Below, piece by piece: positions 60,601 through 64,000 of a DNA stretch of 64,000 nt. Both the position numbers and the translations under genes were made by a program. The notes beneath the pieces were generated by a model. The model ran no database searches. It saw nothing but the letters and a program-made list of their open reading frames with translations, and was not told where the DNA came from. Origin of the DNA: Maylandia zebra (lineage: Eukaryota; Chordata; Actinopteri; Cichliformes; Cichlidae); assembly GCF_041146795.1 (NCBI RefSeq), contig NC_135175.1, positions 22,708,575-22,772,574 on the forward strand, in the 5' to 3' direction. The stretch's first letter is position 1. Every line of letters starts with the position of its first letter.

Positions 60601-62147
60601 AAATGCTGCTCACTGAATATCTTCTCTTTTTCTGACCATTCTCTCTGTAAACCTTAGGTATGGATATGCAGGAAAATCCCAGTAGATCAGCAGTTTCTAA
60701 AATACTCAGACCAACCTGTCTGGCAAAAACAACCATACCACTTTAAAAGTCACTTAAATCACCTCTTTCCCATTGTCTCGCTGGGAATGATCTTCAGCAG
60801 GTCATCTTAACCTACACGCAATCCTAATGTAAAAATATCCCCCAGTTTATTTATTGACTTATTTGCTGTTTACCACTTGAGGTTGTGGTTGCTGCCAAAA
60901 ATAATGAGAATTAATTAAAGCACGTATTGAAAACATATGGCTGGGCAGGCTCCAGCAATCCCTGAACTGGATAAGTGCTGAGTGAGTGATTCACCAGTTA
61001 ACCCAAACTAGAGGTCTGCGCGGGAATGTTTTTTTAGTCCCGCTCCCGCCCGCTCCCGCAAGGTTTTGTACCGCACCCGACCGCTCCCGCTGTATATTCA
61101 GTCTTTGTTCACCCGCTGCCCGCTTAGAATAATTTTCTACCCGACCCGACCGTTCCCGCTAAATTTAGATCTGGTTTCCAAAATCTCACATTTAAATGGG
61201 GTACCACCAAAAAATAGAGATAACAGATAAAACTGCAGGTTGTGCAATGATTGTATTTATTTTTCTTAAACAAGATGCATTTATCTGTCAACATGCAACA
61301 TTTATCTTTTAACATGGAAAACGTGTTGCAAAAATAAAATAAATAAAAACGAATACAGCATTGTGGCCTACTGCAAAAAGCACTGATCCATGCGCTCAGT
61401 GCGTGTAACAGGCGTGAGCACTGGCTGTACCAGTGCTCAATTAGAATGAGGAAATCACAGATATGCTGTTCCGAAAAAATGTCGGGCACGCTATATTTTC
61501 AGACCGCCCGCTCCCGTTCAAATTACACCAGAGTTACCGACCGCTACCGCATTTTATTTGGAAATTTATTCCCGCGCCGCAAGAAATCTGGTCGGGTCCC
61601 GCGGCTCCCGCGGGACAGCCGCGGGAATGCAGACCTCTAACCCAAACTAAACTAAAACACAGACAGCACGAGGAAGCATTAGTTATAGGAGAACACATAA
61701 AAACAAACTAAACCTATCCATTTAAAATAGTAAAAATTTAAGTGAGGAAACTAACTCAGGACATTAACAATATTTTATTTATTTTTTAACCAAAACTACA
61801 ATAACTGTGGGGGGAGCCTTACCTTGTGAGCTCCTGGCAACAGCTCACCTGGGGGTTGCTTCCTGAGAACATAACTGTTTGACGGCGTCTGGATTAGGAA
61901 AGTTGGGTTTGACTGACCAGCACTGAAAAGATAAGCGAGTGTCCCTAGCATGTTATCAGCAGGCGAAACATTTGCACAAGATTAACTTTGACACTACAAA
62001 ATGAAGACAGACCTGGCTACCTTACCTGTACTGTCTTACAGTCAGGGTGTCATTGTTTGACAAAAGTGTCTTGGCAGTCAGATATCTCTGAAGCCTGCCA
62101 ACATTGAATTTATGCTGCTGTCGTACAGGAGTGGTCGGTTCCTCCAT
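39671..62147 (-). CDS. acad11: Acyl-CoA dehydrogenase family member 11 (ACAD11), 20 exons
   Basis: Two-part enzyme: an N-terminal APH-type kinase that phosphorylates 4-hydroxyacyl-CoAs and a C-terminal FAD acyl-CoA dehydrogenase. Exons in transcript order: 62026-62147, 61823-61922, 59383-59508, 59100-59261, 58830-58994, 58606-58747, 58313-58434, 58010-58116, 57641-57752, 55604-55681, 55069-55207, 54584-54691, 52835-52933, 42898-42967, 42185-42270, 42004-42075, 41702-41856, 41234-41350, 39871-39980, 39671-39785; 768 aa (human 780). Kinase motifs: [10 protein letters not shown] (H211, D213, N218) and VLDWE (D233). Dehydrogenase motifs: [52 protein letters not shown]. Where most family members have the catalytic Glu, this reads ADGP (D742). 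The C terminus is AKL, a PTS1-like tripeptide that suggests a peroxisome. The introns carry several Tc1 copies, a hAT element and the ACKR4 gene. Confidence 0.95.
40073..41068 (+). mobile_element. Degenerate near-full-length Tc1/mariner element (ACAD11 intron 18)
   Basis: The ends form an inverted repeat: TATATTGCCAAAAGTATTCA on the left and TATATTGTCAAAAGTATTCA when the right end is inverted (19 of 20 match). Between them, plus-strand sequence resembles a Tc1-like transposase throughout: MGRSQELK-like at about 40210, then [11 protein letters not shown]-like, [14 protein letters not shown]-like, [15 protein letters not shown]-like, and a KFGGGGI-like run at about 40740. Stops and indels break every frame. 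It is flanked by TA-type sequence. It is an old, dead copy, about 1 kb long and so somewhat deleted. Confidence 0.8.
42968..46892. other. ACAD11 intron 13, part upstream of ACKR4
   Basis: AT-rich, low in recognisable content. Homopolymer A runs lie near 43846-43880, 44200-44220, 46387-46406 and 46727-46748, and a short CA/GC dinucleotide tract near 44365-44400. The ACKR4 promoter and any 5' UTR exon must lie here, because the coding exon is preceded by a clear splice acceptor. I could not identify the first exon. Confidence 0.4.
46893..46893 (+). other. ackr4: Splice acceptor ahead of the ACKR4 coding exon
   Basis: A long pyrimidine tract (46859-46890) ends in CACAG at 46889-46893, eight bases before ATG 46901. 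This argues that the gene has at least one upstream non-coding exon. It also means the 15 codons open upstream of 46901 are translated polypyrimidine tract, not protein. Confidence 0.65.
46901..48007 (+). CDS. ackr4: Atypical chemokine receptor 4 (ACKR4/CCRL1), intronless coding region nested in ACAD11
   Basis: Seven-helix receptor of 368 aa. ACKR4 binds and internalises CCL19, CCL21 and CCL25-type chemokines without classical G-protein signalling. The N terminus is acidic and Tyr-rich (DYHHDDD, YDYNYEH) with one NET glycosylation site, as in chemokine-binding receptors. Visible landmarks: GLAGNALVV (helix 1), [17 protein letters not shown] (helix 2), conserved Cys in [18 protein letters not shown] (helix 3), [12 protein letters not shown] (helix 5), [15 protein letters not shown] (helix 6) and NPLLYAFMG (helix 7). 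LLTQLPY...[10 protein letters not shown] and the C-terminal TSTFTI match human ACKR4 (TQLPYNIVKFCRAIDIIY, TSTFSI), which separates it from CCR7/CCR9. The start at 46901 gives MADFDYHH and avoids the intronic tract. AATAAA is at 48213-48218. Confidence 0.95.
   Translation: MADFDYHHDDDSNETYDYNYEHTICDKETVRSFAGVFLPVIYALALIVGLAGNALVVVVYTSRLKLRTLTDVCILNLAISDLLLLFTLPFWAADAVHGWMLGTAACKLTSFLYSTNFSCGMLMLTCISVDRYRAVTKNPTDRAGTRSQVRRQWFLVCLMLWTIASILGLPELIFSTVKHTHYRISCTAIYPHSMARPAKASLELLEVILRFVIPFLVMVVCYCRVGLALSKAVAVRREKKWRALRVLLAVVAVFLLTQLPYTVVKLCRAMDIIYMLVTDCDVSKGLDHAMQVTESLALTHACINPLLYAFMGSSFRSHVLKTAKHLGQRLGRHQRHVNEEPVEIALQACNQTQSQSDSEEQDTSTFTI
48219..50617. other. ACAD11 intron 13, between ACKR4 and the Tc1 relic
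   Basis: About 2.4 kb downstream of the ACKR4 polyadenylation signal. AT-rich, no coding remnant or named repeat recognised. Confidence 0.4.
50618..52104 (+). repeat. Diverged direct repeats flanking the Tc1 relic
   Basis: The 130 bases before the element (50618-50747: CAGTTGTAAATGTTTGCA, TTTATTTTACGATTTTAAGG, ATGACTCATTTAGAAGTAA, GATCCATGACCTTA) recur just after it (51978-52104: CAACTGTTTGCAG, TTTATTTTAGGATTTTAAGG, ATGACTCATCATTTAGAAAT, GATCCATGATCCTATA). They are in the same order and orientation, with many substitutions and small indels. A TA target duplication cannot explain repeats of this length. Confidence 0.65.
50749..51977 (-). mobile_element. Full-length but decayed Tc1-like element (ACAD11 intron 13)
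   Basis: The left end CAGTGCTGTGAAAAAGCATT and the inverted right end CAGTGCCCCGAAAAAATATT form a diverged inverted repeat. The minus strand encodes remnants of a Tc1 transposase: [18 protein letters not shown] near 51720-51776, then [16 protein letters not shown], then toward 51050 the wording of the [17 protein letters not shown] tail (sense-strand TTCTTTGCAGAGCTGTTTTA). Stops and frameshifts are frequent. It sits exactly between two related direct repeats (see next entry). Confidence 0.85.
53165..53690 (-). mobile_element. Tc1-like fossil, C-terminal half (ACAD11 intron 12)
   Basis: On the minus strand 53378-53638 gives a broken Tc1 tail: [10 protein letters not shown]-like wording at the upper end, [20 protein letters not shown], and TIPEDNLKI near 53378. 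Sequence toward 53165 ends in a terminus-like GAGTACTGTGCAAAAGTGC. It belongs to the same family as 7990-8285. Confidence 0.7.
53905..54060 (+). mobile_element. Tc1-type element end fragment (ACAD11 intron 12)
   Basis: TCCTCTGAAAATGGTGAGGT, AATGAAAATGAAGACAAC and AAAGACCTCCAGAAGACC resemble the fragment at 23060-23275. Non-coding end of a Tc1-like family, without its partner end. Confidence 0.45.
55800..57405 (+). mobile_element. Complete Tc1-like transposon with long inverted repeats, TA-flanked
   Basis: 1,606 bp, flanked by TA on both sides (55798-55799 and 57406-57407). Inverted repeats of about 200 bp (55800-55999 and 57205-57405) are nearly identical. They open with CAGT(A/G)GGGCAAAAAAGTA and end inside with GTATTTGGTC. 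This long-IR layout is that of the Tc1 IR/DR type. The near identity of the ends and the open transposase frame point to a recent insertion. It lies in ACAD11 intron 9, antisense to that gene. Confidence 0.95.
56165..57187 (+). CDS. Tc1/mariner transposase (DD34E), uninterrupted 340 aa
   Basis: Cut-and-paste transposase acting on the surrounding inverted repeats in the nucleus, with TA targets. Residues 1-110 form two helix-turn-helix (paired-like) units ([50 protein letters not shown]). A basic stretch, KSRSARR (113-119), lies where Tc1 proteins carry the nuclear localisation signal. The catalytic triad is D153 ([10 protein letters not shown]), D244 ([10 protein letters not shown]) and E279 ([11 protein letters not shown]), with 34 residues between D244 and E279. 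The glycine box is [21 protein letters not shown] without its last residue. Length 340 is exactly typical and there are no internal stops. Activity cannot be judged from sequence alone. Confidence 0.95.
   Translation: MAKTKELSKDTRKSIVDLHQTGKSESTIGKQLGVKKSTVGAIIRKWKTYKTTDNLPRSGAPRKISSRGIKMIMRTVSKDPRTTRGDLVNDLQRAGTKVTKVTISNTLQRQGIKSRSARRVPLLKPVHVQARLKFAREHMDDTAEDWENVMWSDETKVELFGINSTRRVWRKKNTELHPKNTIPTVKHGGGNIMLWGCFSAKGTGRLIRVKDRMNGAMYREILSQNLLPSVRTLKMKRGWVFQHDNDPKHTAQATKEWLRKKHLKVLEWPSQSPDLNPIENLWRELKVHVAQRQPQNITALEKICMEEWAKIPATVCANLVKTYSKRLTSVIANKGYVTKY
59509..60160 (-). other. ACAD11 intron 2, proximal AT-rich part
   Basis: An AT-rich stretch between exon 3 and the deleted Tc1 copy. I see nothing recognisable in it. 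Confidence 0.4.
60165..60835 (-). mobile_element. Internally deleted Tc1/mariner element (ACAD11 intron 2)
   Basis: The left end ACTTTATTAGGTACACATTG and following text (TTAATTCTTTGTGGCACAGA, AAGGTGCTGGAAACATTTTT, GTTGCTGCAGATTTGTCAGC, GTTCCACCACATCCCAATCG) match a common fish Tc1-like family. The sequence then jumps at about 60380-60440 to the other half (AAGGTTCGACGTGTTGTGCA, GAGATGCTCTTCTGCATATC, CCCAGTAGATCAGCAGTTTC). The catalytic centre is missing, and the right terminus is eroded or absent. Confidence 0.75.
61009..61639. mobile_element. Non-autonomous hAT-type element (631 bp) with CCCGC-rich ends
   Basis: A perfect 11-bp terminal inverted repeat TAGAGGTCTGC lies on both ends, flanked by the 8-bp duplication ACCCAAAC (61001-61008 and 61640-61647). 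The first 150 bases repeat CCGCTCCCGC / CCCGACCG words and the last 130 bases carry them again, in a mostly AT-rich neighbourhood. No transposase frame is present. It lies in ACAD11 intron 2. Confidence 0.88.
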
Positions 62148-62569
62148 TTCGCAGTTATAACTCTGGATTAATCATTGTCAGATGTATCGTTGCGCTAGCT
62201 ACGTTTAGCATTATTGATATGATGGTCGGACCGTTTATCGATATGCACAACGAGGTAACGCCCCTTAAAAGTTATTTTATTGCCACAAATTTATAAAATT
62301 ATAAAACCTAATGACTAGAAGATTTTCGATACTAAAATAAAATAATAAAATAAGGGTTTAAACAATCCACTGGTGAAGTGGGAACACTGTAGGGTGTTTA
62401 GGTCGTTTTCTGCACGAACACTGTTAACGGGAACACACATCCTGACAGCTGGTTTGAGCAGCGAAGACGTGTACTTTCTGTGTCGATCCCTGTAGGGTTT
62501 TTAAATTTACGTTTTTGTGTACAGCATTATTATTTCTTTTACATAGTTTAGCCTTCGACTGTTTTCCTG
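62148..62569. promoter_or_regulatory. Bidirectional promoter region between ACAD11 and UBA5
   Basis: 422 bases separate the two divergent start codons, so both promoters and 5' UTRs must overlap or abut here. There is no TATA box in a convincing position. UBA5 starts in a TGATGGCGAC context, similar to a YY1-type initiator. The same head-to-head pair exists in human. Regulation is inferred from layout only. Confidence 0.65.
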
Positions 62570-63887
62570 ATGGCGACGGTGGAGGAGCTGAAGTTGAGGG
62601 TGAGAGAGTTGGAGAATGAGCTGATAAAGTGTAAGCAGAAGCAGTGTGCCGCGGAAGATGCTCACAGTCAGGCACTAAATAGACCGAAAATTGACAAAAT
62701 GAGCGCTGAAGTTGTGGATTCCAACCCGTACAGGTAAGTTTGTTTTTTAAATGTATTCATTATATGGTCTTTTAATTGATTTTTGTGTAGACGGCTCACT
62801 ATGTTGAGAGCCCACGCCTTCCTGTGAGTCATACACCACAAGCTAATCTCAGCTGTGTTTTTATTTTAGTCGCCTCATGGCTTTAAAGAGAATGGGCATC
62901 GTAGATGATTACGAGGTATGTTCAAAGTTGTTCTTTTTTTTAATACTGCACGGTTTCTGGTTACTCTCCCTTCCAAGAGTTCATATTTCATATTAAACAA
63001 TAAAGAAAAACTGCTGTTACAACATTAAATTACCTTTATCTAGCGATATATGTTTATTGAAACCCAAACCCGATATTCATAATAGCATGATTACATACAG
63101 ATGTTTACCTACACTCATTATGGCCATGAATGTCGTGGTGATTTGGGGCTTTTATTGATTTCTTTGATCTGTTCTTTTTCTGGGGTGGAATGAGTAAGAT
63201 ACATGTTTAATCATTTACAAAACAAAACTTGGGTTCATAAGATTGAATTCATGTTGGATTTTGTCTAATCCACACAGGTTCAAAACATAAATTAAGTAAA
63301 TAAATAAGTACTACTAGTACTAATACTTGGTTAAATGTCTTTCTGCCAGTTGAACCTCAGCTAGGTTTTGCCATAACTCTCACTGGATATTTGGCCACTC
63401 TTAACAGCCGTTAGGCATAGTCCACTAATTTTAAATAGAGAGACAGAAAAGAGTTTATTTTAAACATGTGTATATATAACTAAAACGTTTTGAGCACGGT
63501 TGAGTTCGGAGCTTTGGGAATGGCCGTTCCAGCAGCCTAATGTTAGTTCTTTTATCCATTCCAAAACCAGTTTTGATGTGTGTTTGGGATCATTGTCCTG
63601 CTGGAACACCCAATTTTGTCAAGGTTCAGCCATCTAGCTGTTGATTTGGGGTGAAGCTGAAAAGCCCAAACGTAATGACATTCATCCCCAAGATGAGTGT
63701 ATGTAAATTTCTGTTCACAACTGTAGCTATCAAAGCAAAGTTGGAGGCTTTTGTGTTGAGAAATGTGAGTAATTATTGTTTATAAATTTGTTGACAGAGA
63801 ATTCGGACATTCACAGTAGCTGTGGTTGGAGTTGGGGGAGTTGGCAGTGTGACAGCTGAAATGCTCACTAGATGTGGCATTGGTAAG
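62570..63887 (+). CDS. uba5: UFM1-activating enzyme E1 (UBA5), first three exons, cut by window end
   Basis: E1-like enzyme that adenylates the ubiquitin-like modifier UFM1, mainly in the cytosol. Exons 62570-62733, 62870-62915 and 63798-63887 join in phase to about 100 residues. There is an N-terminal coiled coil ([19 protein letters not shown]), then [26 protein letters not shown], and the start of the ThiF/Rossmann domain with the nucleotide loop [20 protein letters not shown]. The human protein is about 404 aa, so roughly three quarters, including the catalytic Cys, lies beyond position 64000. The exon 3 donor is taken as AAG/GTAATA at 63888; GTAAGG at 63884 is an alternative. Confidence 0.93.
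63098..63723 (-). mobile_element. Internally deleted Tc1-type element in UBA5 intron 2
   Basis: The right end, inverted, reads CAGTTGTGAACAGAAATTTA and continues CATACACTCAT. The left end, CAGATGTTTACCTACACTCA, is a shortened version. Both are flanked by TA. The interior (GGAATGAGTAAGATACATG, TTGGGATCATTGTCCTGCTG, TTGCCATAACTCTC) matches a widespread fish family whose transposase-like wording reads on the minus strand (VPAGQ and similar) with stops. It is non-autonomous. Confidence 0.65.
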
Positions 63888-64000
63888 GTAATAGAAGCTT
63901 TCATTATCTTTCACTTTTACTTGATTTAAATTTAAATCCATGTCCATCTGTGCTGATTTTACTCTTACCGTGGCTTGTTCTCATTTTGTGGCATCCCAGT

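Overview
This window is vertebrate nuclear DNA, almost certainly from a ray-finned fish of the percomorph type. The genes are split into many small exons with GT-AG introns. Their protein sequences track human TRPC1, PCOLCE2, U2SURP, ACAD11, ACKR4 and UBA5 closely. The introns are full of elements typical of teleosts (many Tc1/mariner families, short hAT elements, LINE tails). Species cannot be fixed from sequence alone. The exon models below were built by hand: every splice junction was chosen so that reading phase and homologous protein continue, and every complete CDS sums to a multiple of three.

Layout. 1-450: interspersed repeat with a microsatellite and three hairpin units. 1760-15028 (+): TRPC1, 13 coding exons, 782 aa. 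15.0-18.0 kb: convergent intergenic stretch with a scrambled Tc1 fossil. 18043-27220 (-): PCOLCE2, 9 exons, 416 aa; one intron holds a 1.7 kb hAT-type element with a half THAP exon. 28420-39070 (+): U2SURP/SR140, 26 exons, 973 aa, head-to-head with PCOLCE2 across 1.2 kb. 39671-62147 (-): ACAD11, 20 exons, 768 aa, tail-to-tail with U2SURP across 0.6 kb. 46901-48007 (+): the single-exon chemokine-receptor gene ACKR4, nested on the opposite strand in the largest ACAD11 intron. 62570 to the window end (+): first three exons of UBA5, head-to-head with ACAD11 over 422 bp.

The genes form no pathway: a cation channel, a collagen-processing enhancer, a U2 snRNP-associated splicing factor, a fatty-acid kinase/dehydrogenase, a chemokine scavenger and the UFM1-activating enzyme. 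What they share is ancestral linkage. From memory of human chromosome 3, TRPC1-PCOLCE2-(PAQR9)-U2SURP and ACAD11/ACKR4/UBA5 are separate blocks several megabases apart; here they abut at the U2SURP/ACAD11 junction.

I found no operon-like or unknown protein system. The most unusual content is mobile DNA: a complete Tc1-like element with an uninterrupted 340-codon transposase, three hAT-type elements with intact 8-bp target duplications (one carrying a THAP-domain exon and a CRE-like site), a Tc1 fossil with an inverted core, and a Tc1 relic sitting between two diverged direct repeats.
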